Source: Rhodospirillum rubrum ATCC 11170
GTDB lineage: Bacteria; Pseudomonadota; Alphaproteobacteria; Rhodospirillales; Rhodospirillaceae
Assembly (NCBI RefSeq): GCF_000013085.1
Contig: NC_007643.1
Span: 2,985,501 to 3,049,500, forward strand
Length of the DNA: 64,000 nucleotides
Reading direction: 5' to 3'
In this document: piece after piece, positions 1 through 11,832 of the stretch
Layout: every line of letters starts with the position of its first letter
How positions within the stretch are numbered: position 1 is the first letter of the stretch
The notes under the pieces: generated by a model
What the model was told of the DNA's origin: nothing
Database searches by the model: none
The model's input: only the letters and a program-made list of their open reading frames with translations
Made by a program: the position numbers and the translations under genes

Positions 1-1
1 G

Positions 2-454
2 GTAATTCCCGGTATCGGCACTGTGGTGAGCGTTGTGGGTGGAGGACTGGCGGATATCTCGGTGTGCATGAAGCTGCAGATCGACATGACCATGTGCCTA
101 GCGGTAGCTATTAACGGTAAGATGTCCAACGAAGATGCCAAGCACATGTCCTACATCATCGCGCTATACGGCTCTCTGGAGCAGATGGGGTCTGCCGGCG
201 CCACTAAAATCGCCAGCAAGGCCGGTGTGCGCATGTTGCAGCAGTATTTGAAGGGCCCTACGCTTCAGATCATCAAGGAATTGTTCGCGAAGATCGGCAT
301 TTCGTTCACTCAGAAAGCTGCGGCCAAAGTGATTCCGTTCGGAATCGGGGCTATCATTGGAGGAACGGCTAATTACGCGCTGACTACTTATGTTGGAAGA
401 ACCGCTAGCGACACTTTCCGTCTAAATCTGAAAGAAGAGGAGATCACGGATTAA
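2..454 (+). CDS. EcsC-family protein, C-terminal part (runs off left edge)
   Basis: The reading frame is open from the first bases of the window, so the true start lies outside it; the GTG at position 23 is just an internal codon. The visible ~150 residues contain glycine-rich hydrophobic stretches (IPGIGTVVSVVGGG near the left edge and VIPFGIGAIIGGTANYALT near the C-terminus) that resemble the end of EcsC-family proteins. The biochemical role of that family is poorly defined; the founding member is encoded next to an ABC transporter in Bacillus. The gene ends with TAA at 452-454. It is followed 35 bp later by the end of an IS remnant. Family assignment rests on motif resemblance only. Confidence 0.6.
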   Translation, partial: VIPGIGTVVSVVGGGLADISVCMKLQIDMTMCLAVAINGKMSNEDAKHMSYIIALYGSLEQMGSAGATKIASKAGVRMLQQYLKGPTLQIIKELFAKIGISFTQKAAAKVIPFGIGAIIGGTANYALTTYVGRTASDTFRLNLKEEEITD

Positions 455-489
455 CTACGAGCGCTAACATGGCAGCCAGGAGGTTTACC

Positions 490-1120
490 CAGGGCTATTC
501 AACGTTGGTCAGATGCGTCATATGCCAGGATATAATCGAGGTTGAGGCTCCCCGCCCAGAGGGCCTGCGCAACGTTGGTAATGCCGTTTTTGCGAAGGAA
601 GTTGAGGGCGAAACTACGGGCACGGGCCATGATGCCCAGGTCGTCGCGGATGCGGCTTGCACCCTCGCCGCAGGTGACATCGCGGACCCAATGGTTGCGG
701 TTCTCGATCCCCCAATGCTCGTGGATGGCGATGGCCCAGGTGGAGGCCGGAAGGTCGGCGGCGGGGAAGACCTCGACGGTGCGATCCTTCTGACGGGATC
801 GGCCGTTTCCGCGCGAGAATGTCGTGTCGACGGTGGGCGCAGTGGCCGCAATAGCCGAGGCCGCGTCAAACAGGGGGGAATTGGTTGATCTTCGCCTGGA
901 CCAGCAGATGATTGCCCGCCTGCCGTGCGATCTCGAAGGTTTTTTGACAGTGCAGGGCGTCCAGGGTGAACAGCCGTCCGGTGAGATCCAGCGGGGCGAT
1001 CATCTCTTGGGTGGCGACAGGGATGATTTTTTGGGGTCTTACGTTTTCCTTCTCCGTCCCAGGTTTCGGGGGGGGCTTCAATTCTCCCAAGAAAAACACT
1101 TTTGGGTTTTTGATGGCCAA
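490..1120 (-). pseudogene. ISAs1-family transposase remnant, N-terminally truncated and frameshifted
   Basis: Two minus-strand frames together give the C-terminal half of an ISAs1/H-repeat-type transposase. The first (about 1120-866) contains LFTLDALHCQKTFEIARQAG, followed by NHLLVQAKINQ. The second (about 880-499) contains the conserved IENRNHWVRDVTCGEGASRIR block and ends with a TGA at 499-501. The frames join at a run of six C (plus-strand G run near 876-881); removing one base restores NQFPLFDAA, a close match to the family NQPTLFDA motif. The N-terminal half is missing, and residues before VATQEM no longer resemble the family. The outer end CAGGGCTATTCAACG at about 490 looks like an ISAs1-type terminal repeat; no matching right end is visible. 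The remnant abuts the 3' end of the diguanylate cyclase gene. Confidence 0.75.
1085..1115 (-). terminator. Possible terminator of the diguanylate cyclase gene
   Basis: On the minus strand, just after the stop codon of the cyclase gene, CCCAAAA is followed by a short loop and then TTTTCTTGGG. This gives an imperfect AT-containing hairpin. It may belong to the cyclase gene rather than to the IS remnant. Confidence 0.3.
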
Positions 1121-1123
1121 CCT

Positions 1124-2317
1124 CTACCCCGCCAGGGAAATCGGTGCTTCGGCCTCCACGCTGGCCAAGCCCTGGGGAGCGGGAACGCAGCATACCCGGT
1201 TGCGGCCAGCCGCCTTGGCTTGGTACAGGCCGTGGTCGGCGCGCTTCAGCGCCGTGTCAAAAGGCTCTCCGGCGACCAGAATCGTCAGTCCCAGGCTGAT
1301 GGTGATCGCTGGCCCCTCGCCCCGGCTCTCGGCCACGGCGCGGCGGACGCGCTCGGCGATCACGGCCGCCGCCACCAGATCGCAGCCCGGCAGGGTGATG
1401 GCGAATTCCTCGCCGCCCATGCGCCCGAAAATATCGATATCGCGCAGGACCTCGCGAACGTTCCGCGCCAGATCGACCAGCGCCGCATCGCCGGCGGCAT
1501 GACCCTGACTATCGTTGACCTGCTTGAAATGATCGACATCGAACATCATCAGCGCCGTCGGCCGCCCCAGCCGCCCGGCCAGTTTCCAGGCCTCCTGGCT
1601 TGCCGTCAGGAAGTGCCGGCGGTTGGCCAGACCGGTCATCTGGTCCGTATCGGCCAGCCGTCGCAAGGCGGCGTCGGTATCCTCCTTGACCAACAGAAGA
1701 AAGCCAAAGCCGTTGGTGATCATGAAGGCATAGGCCAAACCATAGACCACCAGATGGGTCGGCGAATTGGCGAAGGGCGACAGCGGCCCGGCGAGCAGGC
1801 TGCCCACCGCCCGCCCCACGGCCGCCAAGCCCAGAAGGGCATTGCTGGAGATCAACAAGGTCTTGACCGGCGAGGGCGGGCGCTTGGCCCGCAGCAAGAA
1901 CCAGCAGTTTAGAAAGCCCAGACTGGCGAGCATCGCCGAGGACAGGAAAAACAGATGATTGCGGGGCGCATCGGGCGGGGTGATCCCCGCCGCGCCATTG
2001 AACAGCACCAGATAGCCGACGATCAGCAAGGGCAGCAAGGCATCGGCATTGGGGCGCTTGGCATAGGCGCGATAGGCGGCGACCTCCAGGCCATAGCCGA
2101 TGAAGATCAGCGAGTTGCCGCCGAAGATGCTCAAACTCAGTCCGACCTCGCCGCGCAGCGTGACAAGAAGGGTGCCGATCCCCTTCAAAACCTGGGCGGC
2201 GATCCACAGCCGCATCACCCGATGATCGGCGGCGGGCTGGCGGTAGGCGGCCATGGTCAGACCAAACAGCAGATTGCCCAGTCCAAGCACCAGCATCATC
2301 GTCGTCGTATCGATCAC
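1124..2317 (-). CDS. Membrane-bound diguanylate cyclase (GGDEF)
   Basis: Predicted to make c-di-GMP from two GTP at the inner membrane. The N-terminal ~210 residues of this 397-residue protein hold about six hydrophobic segments, with no recognised extracytoplasmic sensor motif. A GGDEF domain follows from about residue 225: it begins DTDQMTGLANRRHF, carries the active-site motif GGEEF, and has RDID five residues before it, matching the RxxD inhibitory I-site. Catalysis and product feedback are therefore both expected. The gene stands alone on the minus strand, downstream of the suf operon but separated from it, and its 3' end touches an ISAs1 remnant. The input signal is unknown. Confidence 0.88.
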   Translation of the reverse strand: MIDTTTMMLVLGLGNLLFGLTMAAYRQPAADHRVMRLWIAAQVLKGIGTLLVTLRGEVGLSLSIFGGNSLIFIGYGLEVAAYRAYAKRPNADALLPLLIVGYLVLFNGAAGITPPDAPRNHLFFLSSAMLASLGFLNCWFLLRAKRPPSPVKTLLISSNALLGLAAVGRAVGSLLAGPLSPFANSPTHLVVYGLAYAFMITNGFGFLLLVKEDTDAALRRLADTDQMTGLANRRHFLTASQEAWKLAGRLGRPTALMMFDVDHFKQVNDSQGHAAGDAALVDLARNVREVLRDIDIFGRMGGEEFAITLPGCDLVAAAVIAERVRRAVAESRGEGPAITISLGLTILVAGEPFDTALKRADHGLYQAKAAGRNRVCCVPAPQGLASVEAEAPISLAG

Positions 2318-2373
2318 GCCGGGCCCCTTATGCTAGCGCTTTATCCTTCTTCAAACGGCCGCCCCCGCGCCCG

Positions 2374-2715
2374 TCAAACGGAAAAGCTCTCGCCGCAGCC
2401 GCAGCGCGCCTTCTCGTTGGGATTGGCAAACGAGAAGGTGGCGCTCAGCTTGTCTTGTTTAAAGTCCATCTGGCTGCCGATCAGGAACATCACGGCGTTG
2501 GACTCCAGAAAGACCGTCGCCCCATCCTGGCTGACCACCTCTTCGAAGGGGCGCGGTCCATCCTCGGCGTAGTCGATCTTATAGGAAAGCCCCGAACAAC
2601 CCTTGGTCGAGACTCCGACCCGCAGACCGGCGACCGGCTTGTCGGCGCGCGCCATCAGGGCCTTGATGCGGGCCACGGCGGCCTCGGTCAAGGTGATCGG
2701 CGGGGGAAGAGCCAT
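2374..2715 (-). CDS. sufA: A-type Fe-S carrier SufA/HesB family
   Basis: A 113-residue A-type iron-sulfur carrier that would accept clusters from the SufBCD scaffold and pass them to apoproteins. The three family cysteines are visible: one in STKGCSGLSY and the pair in CGCGESFSV at the C-terminus. I chose the ATG at 2715 because AGGAGG lies just upstream (spacing about 6) and the protein then begins MALPPPITLTEAA, typical of the family; an upstream in-frame start would add 28 unrelated residues overlapping sufT. It is the last gene of the suf operon, 29 bp after sufT. Identity is secure at family level; SufA versus IscA or ErpA is decided by context. Confidence 0.93.
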   Translation of the reverse strand: MALPPPITLTEAAVARIKALMARADKPVAGLRVGVSTKGCSGLSYKIDYAEDGPRPFEEVVSQDGATVFLESNAVMFLIGSQMDFKQDKLSATFSFANPNEKARCGCGESFSV

Positions 2716-2744
2716 GGGGGACCTCCTGGCGGCTAAGCCTTGGA

Positions 2745-3143
2745 TTAAAACATATCGAGGGCGACGCGGGCGACCTCGGACATACGCTCGGGCGTCCACG
2801 GCGGTTCCCAGGTCAAATTGACCTCGACCCGGCCGATCCCTTCAAGGGTGGCGACCTTTTCCGCGGTTTCTCCGGGAAGGGTCCCCGCCACCGGACAGGC
2901 CGGGGCGGTCAGGGTCATCAGGATCTTGCAGTCGCCGTGGTCATCGATCTCGATCTCATAGATAAGACCGAGGTCGTAGATATTCACCGGGATCTCGGGA
3001 TCATAGATCTCTTGGAGTGAGTCGATCACGGCATCACGGCTCGCCGGGGTCATCCCCTCGACCAGGGGGGATCCGGCATGCGCGATGGCCCCCTCCTCGG
3101 GGGGATCCATCATGGCGGCCGGCATGGCATAGGGAGGCATCAT
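2745..3143 (-). CDS. sufT: SufT-type (DUF59/MIP18) Fe-S assembly factor
   Basis: A 132-residue protein with a C-terminal DUF59/MIP18 domain from about residue 33. It shows the conserved YDPEIPVNIYDLGLIYEIEI block and the TAPACPVAG segment containing the family cysteine. Proteins of this kind assist Fe-S cluster maturation. The first ~30 residues are Met/Pro-rich (MMPPYAMPAAMMDPPEEG) and outside the domain, so a later start is possible, although two adjacent ATGs at 3143/3140 are available. It lies between sufS and sufA on the minus strand with short gaps, as in many alphaproteobacterial SUF operons. Confidence 0.9.
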   Translation of the reverse strand: MMPPYAMPAAMMDPPEEGAIAHAGSPLVEGMTPASRDAVIDSLQEIYDPEIPVNIYDLGLIYEIEIDDHGDCKILMTLTAPACPVAGTLPGETAEKVATLEGIGRVEVNLTWEPPWTPERMSEVARVALDMF

Positions 3144-3196
3144 GTCAGGGCTCTTTTCCTAAGGTCGGATAGACGAAAACCAAACCACGCGCCCGG

Positions 3197-4465
3197 TCAG
3201 GCGAAGAAGGCGCGAACCTTCTCCAGCGCCTTGACGAAGGCGTCGACATCGGCGCGGGTGTTGTACAGGGCGAAAGAGGCCCGCGCCGTCGCGCTGACGC
3301 CCAGACGCGCCATCAGCGGCTGGGCGCAATGATGGCCGACCCGGATGCACACGCCCGAGCGATCGAGCAGGGTCGCCATATCGTGGGGATGGGCGCAATC
3401 CATGGTGAACGAGATCACCGCTGCCTTGCGGGTCGAGGTGCCATGGATGGTCAGCCCGGGAAGGACCGTCATCTTCTGGGTGGCATAGTTCAGCAGATCG
3501 GCCTCGTGGCGGGCGATGCGCGCAAGGCCGATGGCCGAGACATAGTCGATGGCGCTGGCCAGCCCGACCGCCTGGACGATCGGCGGCGTTCCCGCCTCGA
3601 ATTTGGCCGGCGGCTCGGCCCAGACCGAGTGCTCAAAGCTCACGCTGGCGATCATGTCGCCGCCGCCGCGGAAGGGCGGCATGGCCTCGAGCAACTCGTG
3701 CTTGGCGTAGAGCACGCCGATGCCGGTCGGGCCATACAGCTTGTGGCCGGAAAAGGCATAGAAATCGACATCGAGCGCCTGAACGTCGACGGCGGTGTGA
3801 ACGACGGCCTGACAGCCGTCAAGCAGCACCCGGGCGCCAACGCCATGGGCCATCTTGATGATGGTCTCGACCGGCAAGATGGTGCCCAGAACATTCGAGG
3901 TATGGGCCATCGCCACCAGCTTGGTGCGCGGGCCAAGCAGCGTTTCCAGGGCGCCAAGATCAAGGTCGCCGGCATCGGTGATCGGGCAGACCTTCAACAC
4001 GATGCCGCGCTCGTCGCGCAGGATCTGCCAGGGCACGATGTTGGAATGGTGCTCAAGGGCGCTGATGATGATCTCATCGCCGGCCTGGAGCAGACCCCGG
4101 CCGAAGCTATAGGCGACCAGATTGATGGCGTCGGTCGCCCCCATGGTGAAGACCACCTCCTCCGACCGGGCGGCGTTGATGAAGCCGCGCACGGTCTGGC
4201 GGGCTTCCTCGTAGCGCGTGGTCGACCGCTCCGACAGCCAATAGGCGCCGCGATGGACGTTGGCGTATTCGCCCTCATACATCAAACGCATGGCATCGAT
4301 CACGGCGCGCGGCTTCTGGGCCGAGGCGCCGCTATCGAGATAGATCAGCGGCTGCCCATGGACCTGGGTGCCGAAGATTGGAAAATCGGCGCGGATCGCC
4401 TCCACGTCATAAGGGCTGTCGTCGCCTGGGTGCGGCTCGCGCGCCGCCGTGCTGCTCGCCATCAT
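3197..4465 (-). CDS. sufS: Cysteine desulfurase SufS
   Basis: A PLP-dependent class V aminotransferase-fold enzyme that removes sulfur from cysteine to form the persulfide used by SufBCD. The PLP lysine is in FSGHKLYGPTGIGVLY and the catalytic cysteine in RVGHHCAQPLM, in the short-loop context of SufS-type (group II) desulfurases. I place the start at the ATG at 4465 (an adjacent ATG follows at 4462), giving 422 residues beginning MMASSTAAREPH. A purine-rich GGGGGAA lies upstream and the start overlaps the end of sufD; the longer frame adds 12 unlikely residues. No SufE or SufU sulfur-transfer partner is encoded in the operon. Confidence 0.95.
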   Translation of the reverse strand: MMASSTAAREPHPGDDSPYDVEAIRADFPIFGTQVHGQPLIYLDSGASAQKPRAVIDAMRLMYEGEYANVHRGAYWLSERSTTRYEEARQTVRGFINAARSEEVVFTMGATDAINLVAYSFGRGLLQAGDEIIISALEHHSNIVPWQILRDERGIVLKVCPITDAGDLDLGALETLLGPRTKLVAMAHTSNVLGTILPVETIIKMAHGVGARVLLDGCQAVVHTAVDVQALDVDFYAFSGHKLYGPTGIGVLYAKHELLEAMPPFRGGGDMIASVSFEHSVWAEPPAKFEAGTPPIVQAVGLASAIDYVSAIGLARIARHEADLLNYATQKMTVLPGLTIHGTSTRKAAVISFTMDCAHPHDMATLLDRSGVCIRVGHHCAQPLMARLGVSATARASFALYNTRADVDAFVKALEKVRAFFA

Positions 4466-4475
4466 CGCGTTCCCC

Positions 4476-5819
4476 CTACTCGCTCCACACCGCGCCGTCA
4501 CGGGCGCGCTGCCAATCGCGCACCTTGGCGATCATCGCCGCGCGCACCGGCAGATCGCCGACTTCGCCGACGACGTCTTCCAGAAAGGCTTCCACCAGCA
4601 GGGCGCGGGCGGTCGCCTCGTCCAGGCCTCGCGCCTGAAGATAGAAAAGCTGGTCGGCGTCCATTTCGCCGGCGGTGGCGCCGTGGCCACAGACCACGTC
4701 GTCGGCATAGATCTCAAGCTCGGGCTTGGTATCGACCTCGGCGCCGCGCGACAGCAACAAGGCCTTGTGCAATTGCTGGCCATCGGTCTTCTGGGCGCCG
4801 CGCCGCACCAGGATCTTGCCCTGGAACACCGCCTTGCCGGTCTCGTCGAGCACGCCCTTGAACAACTGGCGCGAGGTGGCGCCCGGTTGGGCATGGTCAA
4901 TCAGCACCGTATTGTCGAGATGCTGGCCGGCGCGCACCGCATAACCGCCGCTGACCCGAGCCTGCCCCTCTTCGCCGGCCAGGGTGACGCGGATTTCATT
5001 GCGGGTCAGCCGGCCGCCCAGTTCCAGGGTGAAACTTTCATAACCGGCCCGCACCCCGACCTCGACCAGGGTGGTGCCAACCAGATAGCCATCGGCGGCG
5101 CCGTCGATCAGGCGGTAATGGGACAACTGGGCGCCCTCGCCCAACGAGATCTCGCTGACCCCATTGGAAAAGGCCGGATGATCGGGCAGGCCGACATGGC
5201 TTTCGGCCAGAACCAGACGGGCGCGGGCGCCGACCACCACCAGCAGGCGCGGATAGAACACCATTGGGCCGTCAAGCGCCGCCGAAACGGCGATCACATG
5301 CAGCGGCCGCTCGATCACCGCATCCTCGGCGACCTCGATCACCATGCCATCGGCGATCATGCCAGTGTTGAGCGCGGCCAGCGGCAGATCGTCAAGGGCC
5401 GCGCCCTTGCCCAGCAGCGGTTCGATCCGCGCCGGATCCTCGGCCAGCAGCGCGGCAAGGCCGCTGACCCGCAGCCCGGCCGGAAGATCCCCCGCGTCCG
5501 AGAGCGTCCGATCAAGCCGGCCGTTGACGAAGACCAGCTTGTGGGCGTCAAGCGCCAGAACGCGATCAAGCGGCAGACGCCCGGGATCCAGGGTCACCGG
5601 CGCCGGCTCGGGCTTGAAGGCGATCTTGGTCAGCCCACCCAGATTGGTGTACTTCCAGGCCTCCACCCGCGGCGTGGGCAGCCCCTGGCGCCGGTAGATG
5701 TCCAGACCGGCCTGACGCAGATCGTCAAGCCAGCCGGGTTTCCCGTCGCCATCCCCCCCGTCCGCGTAAGACGCGGGCGCCAGGGTATCGAGGAAGGGCT
5801 GGGTTTGGGGCAATGTCAT
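4476..5819 (-). CDS. sufD: Fe-S assembly scaffold subunit SufD
   Basis: SufD partners SufB and SufC in the SufBC2D complex that builds Fe-S clusters. The 447-residue product has the SufBD beta-helix core, with conserved segments such as VCGHGATAGEMDADQLFYLQ near the C-terminus. I chose the ATG at 5819, which has AAGGA about 9 bases upstream; a GTG at 5861 would add 14 residues but has a poor spacing. The stop lies 10 bases upstream of the sufS start, and sufC ends just before it, so translation of the operon is tightly packed. Confidence 0.94.
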   Translation of the reverse strand: MTLPQTQPFLDTLAPASYADGGDGDGKPGWLDDLRQAGLDIYRRQGLPTPRVEAWKYTNLGGLTKIAFKPEPAPVTLDPGRLPLDRVLALDAHKLVFVNGRLDRTLSDAGDLPAGLRVSGLAALLAEDPARIEPLLGKGAALDDLPLAALNTGMIADGMVIEVAEDAVIERPLHVIAVSAALDGPMVFYPRLLVVVGARARLVLAESHVGLPDHPAFSNGVSEISLGEGAQLSHYRLIDGAADGYLVGTTLVEVGVRAGYESFTLELGGRLTRNEIRVTLAGEEGQARVSGGYAVRAGQHLDNTVLIDHAQPGATSRQLFKGVLDETGKAVFQGKILVRRGAQKTDGQQLHKALLLSRGAEVDTKPELEIYADDVVCGHGATAGEMDADQLFYLQARGLDEATARALLVEAFLEDVVGEVGDLPVRAAMIAKVRDWQRARDGAVWSE

Positions 5820-5869
5820 CGGTGCGCGTCCTTGGGTCTTGGCGGTCTGGGGCGGGAGCACGGTCCCCC

Positions 5870-6655
5870 TCAGGCGGCCCGGGCGACGAATTCGGCGTAA
5901 CCCTTTTCCTCAAGTTCCAGGGCGAGGTCCTTGCCCCCGGACTTGACGATCTTGCCATCGGCCAGGACGTGGACGAAATCGGGCACGATGTAATCAAGAA
6001 GCCGCTGGTAATGGGTGATGCACAAGATGGCGCGATCGGGCGAGCGCATGTCGTTCACCCCCTGGGCGGCGATGCGCAGGGCGTCGATGTCGAGCCCTGA
6101 ATCCATCTCGTCCAGGATCATCAACGTCGGTTCGAGCATCGCCATTTGCAAAATCTCGGCCCGCTTCTTCTCGCCGCCCGAGAAACCGACATTGACCGGA
6201 CGCTTCATCATGTCGTCGGCGATGCCCAGCAGCTTGGTCTTGGATTTCATCAGCTTGAGGAAGTCCATCGCATCGATGTCCTCCTGGCCGAAATACTTGC
6301 GTCGGGCGTTGATCGCGGTCTTGAGGAAGGTGGTGAAGCCGACCCCGGGGATCTCCACCGGATATTGGAAGGCCAGGAAGATCCCTTCGCAGGCGCGCTC
6401 ATGGGGTTCCAGGGCGCAAAGATCGCGGCCCTGATAAATCAGGCTGCCCGCCGTCATCTCATACCCGGGCTTGCCAGTGATGACGCTGGAAAGCGTGCTC
6501 TTGCCCGCGCCATTGGGGCCCATGATGGCATGAACCTCGCCGGGATTGATGGTCAGCGACAGCCCCTTCAGGATCTCCCGATAGGCGCCCTCGCCCCGAC
6601 CGGAGGCTTCGTCCTCGACCCGGGCATGAAGGTCCTTGATTTCCAGCAGCGCCAT
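5870..6655 (-). CDS. sufC: Fe-S assembly ATPase SufC
   Basis: ABC-type ATPase subunit of SufBC2D. Walker A is GPNGAGKST, the signature is NVGFSGGEKKRAEILQ and Walker B is MILDEMDSGLDIDAL, all characteristic of SufC. I start at the ATG at 6655 (MALLEIKDLHARV), which has AAGGA 7-8 bases upstream; 12 extra N-terminal residues from an ATG at 6691 have no ribosome site. This gives 261 residues. A family oddity here is a short insertion after the first strand (about residues 13-26, DEASGRGEGAY) before the conserved ILKGLSL segment. Confidence 0.95.
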   Translation of the reverse strand: MALLEIKDLHARVEDEASGRGEGAYREILKGLSLTINPGEVHAIMGPNGAGKSTLSSVITGKPGYEMTAGSLIYQGRDLCALEPHERACEGIFLAFQYPVEIPGVGFTTFLKTAINARRKYFGQEDIDAMDFLKLMKSKTKLLGIADDMMKRPVNVGFSGGEKKRAEILQMAMLEPTLMILDEMDSGLDIDALRIAAQGVNDMRSPDRAILCITHYQRLLDYIVPDFVHVLADGKIVKSGGKDLALELEEKGYAEFVARAA

Positions 6656-6718
6656 GGCGCGGTCCTTTTCGGTCTTCGACAGTGTCATCATCGGGGTGGG
6701 CGATCGGCGCGGCGGCGC

Positions 6719-8173
<1,455 letters not shown>

Positions 8174-8223
8174 GGCTGTTTCTTTCACAGATCGGACGTC
8201 AAAGGGAGCGGGTCCGGGGACCG

Positions 8224-8688
8224 TCAGGACAGGCTGCGGGCCAGCGCCGCCCGGCGCTCGGCCAAGGGAAGACCGAAGGCCTCGATCGGTCCGCTGGCCA
8301 TTTCCGCCAGACTGACCGTGCGCAAGGCCTCTTCAACCCGCTTGTTGACCCGATTCCAGTGACCATGCATCGGGCAGAGGGTTTCCAATCCGCAGGCGTC
8401 ATCGGTGGTTTCGACGCAGGCCGTCAAAGCTACCGGCCCCTCCAGCGCCTGGATCATGTCGGCCACCGTGATCTCGCAGGCCGGGCGGGCAAGGCCATAG
8501 CCCCCCGTCGCCCCGCGCTGGGAGATCACCAGATTGCCGCGCACCAAGGCCTTCATCACCTTGGCGACCGTCGGCAACGGCACGCCGGTATCGCAAGCGA
8601 TTTGCTGGGCCGCCCTGACCTTGTCGGTCCGGGCCATGTCGACCAAAAGGACGACGGCGTAATCGGTGAGCTTGTTAATGCGGAACAT
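8224..8688 (-). CDS. Rrf2-family Fe-S responsive regulator of the SUF operon
   Basis: A 154-residue winged-helix Rrf2 protein ([16 protein letters not shown]-terminus; recognition-helix region [15 protein letters not shown]). Three cysteines in [15 protein letters not shown] have C-x7-C-x5-C spacing, close to the cluster-binding cysteines of IscR-like regulators. It resembles the SUF-system regulator subgroup more than classical IscR. As first gene of the suf operon it probably senses Fe-S status and controls its own transcription. Whether it represses or activates cannot be read from sequence. Confidence 0.9.
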   Translation of the reverse strand: MFRINKLTDYAVVLLVDMARTDKVRAAQQIACDTGVPLPTVAKVMKALVRGNLVISQRGATGGYGLARPACEITVADMIQALEGPVALTACVETTDDACGLETLCPMHGHWNRVNKRVEEALRTVSLAEMASGPIEAFGLPLAERRAALARSLS

Positions 8689-8713
8689 GCCCGGGCGGAC
8701 CCCTCGGCTATCA

Positions 8714-8730
8714 GGACTAAATTGGTACTC
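8714..8730. promoter_or_regulatory. Candidate Rrf2 operator in the suf leader
   Basis: Directly downstream of the proposed -10 box lies an imperfect AT-centred palindrome (ACTAAATTGGTACT on the plus strand) in an otherwise GC-rich region. Its position suits autoregulation by the adjacent Rrf2 protein. This is inference from position and base composition. Confidence 0.35.
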
Positions 8731-8732
8731 TT

Positions 8733-8761
8733 TGGATAAGATCCCCGCGCCGGGATTTCAA
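8733..8761 (-). promoter_or_regulatory. Probable sigma-70 promoter of the suf operon
   Basis: On the minus strand TTGAAA (8761-8756) is separated by 17 bases from TATCCA (8738-8733), about 45 bp upstream of the regulator start codon. Spacing is ideal and the -35 is near consensus. Confidence 0.5.
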
Positions 8762-9065
8762 GCATTTAATGGCGGATCCGCCCCCAATGTCGCCTCTCGC
8801 GCCCAAAATTTTTCTTTCCCGGGCCGATCGGCGGGCCGGGGCGGTGGCGGAAGGACGACTCCGGCAACGGGAGATTTCCCATCTGGGGGCACGGATCGCG
8901 TGTCGCGGTCATGGCGCGGCGCTTTTCCCCTTGCCGGAATCCGCCAAAGCGACGAAATCGCGAAAAGCGCGAGAAAAGCTTGGTTCGCCCTTGCCGCGCC
9001 CCCCCTTCCATCGGCATCATGGCCCCAGCCGACTATAAGGATATTTGCGGCGGGAGCATGCAAGC
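8762..9065. other. Non-coding interval between suf promoter and DUF2934 gene
   Basis: About 300 bp of divergent upstream sequence. Open frames crossing it have no family-like sequence or ribosome sites. I see no RNA gene or clear hairpin. Confidence 0.5.
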
Positions 9066-9473
9066 ATGAAGGAAGAGTTGCAAAAGCGCATTCAGGAGCG
9101 CGCCTACGATCTATGGCGCGACGACGGCCAACCCCATGGCAAGGCTCAGGAATACTGGCTGCGGGCCGAGGCTCAGATTTTGGCCGAACTGGCGGGCGGC
9201 GACAACGAAGAGCCGGCCGCGCCCCTTGCGCCGACGACCCCCACCCCCCTCGTTTCCGCTCCGGAGACCTCGATTCCCGTCGAGGTCATCCCCGGAGCCA
9301 GCGTTGCCGAGCCGCCCGGGAGTCCGGCCGCGGTCGAAGACAAGCCGACGGCCGTGAAGCCCGCCAAGGCATCCAGGGCCGCAAAGACCACCTCTGCGAA
9401 AGATCCGGCGGCGCCCAAGCCGCCGCGCAAGACCTCCTCCAAGACCAAGGCGGCGCCCAAGCCGGAGAAGTAG
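9066..9473 (+). CDS. DUF2934 protein with Lys/Ala/Pro-rich tail
   Basis: A 135-residue small protein. The first ~40 residues (RIQERAYDLWRDDGQPHGKA, then QEYWLRAEAQIL) match the DUF2934 domain, whose function is unknown. The remainder is low-complexity, and from about residue 95 becomes a basic Lys/Ala/Pro-rich tail reminiscent of histone-H1-like C-termini. I take the ATG at 9066 because the domain begins there; a start at 9045 would add seven residues. It lies 129 bp upstream of glgB on the same strand. Confidence 0.75.
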   Translation: MKEELQKRIQERAYDLWRDDGQPHGKAQEYWLRAEAQILAELAGGDNEEPAAPLAPTTPTPLVSAPETSIPVEVIPGASVAEPPGSPAAVEDKPTAVKPAKASRAAKTTSAKDPAAPKPPRKTSSKTKAAPKPEK

Positions 9474-9602
9474 CGGCATCCTTTCCCCCCGCGCCCCGGT
9501 GATGGCGGCGCGGGTTCGGGAACGATGGGGAACCTGTCCCCCCTTCCGCGCGTTGGGTCGATACACCGTGGACACATCCTGATACCCCAAGCGGGAGTCC
9601 CA

Positions 9603-11825
<2,223 letters not shown>

Positions 11826-11832
11826 CCCGACG

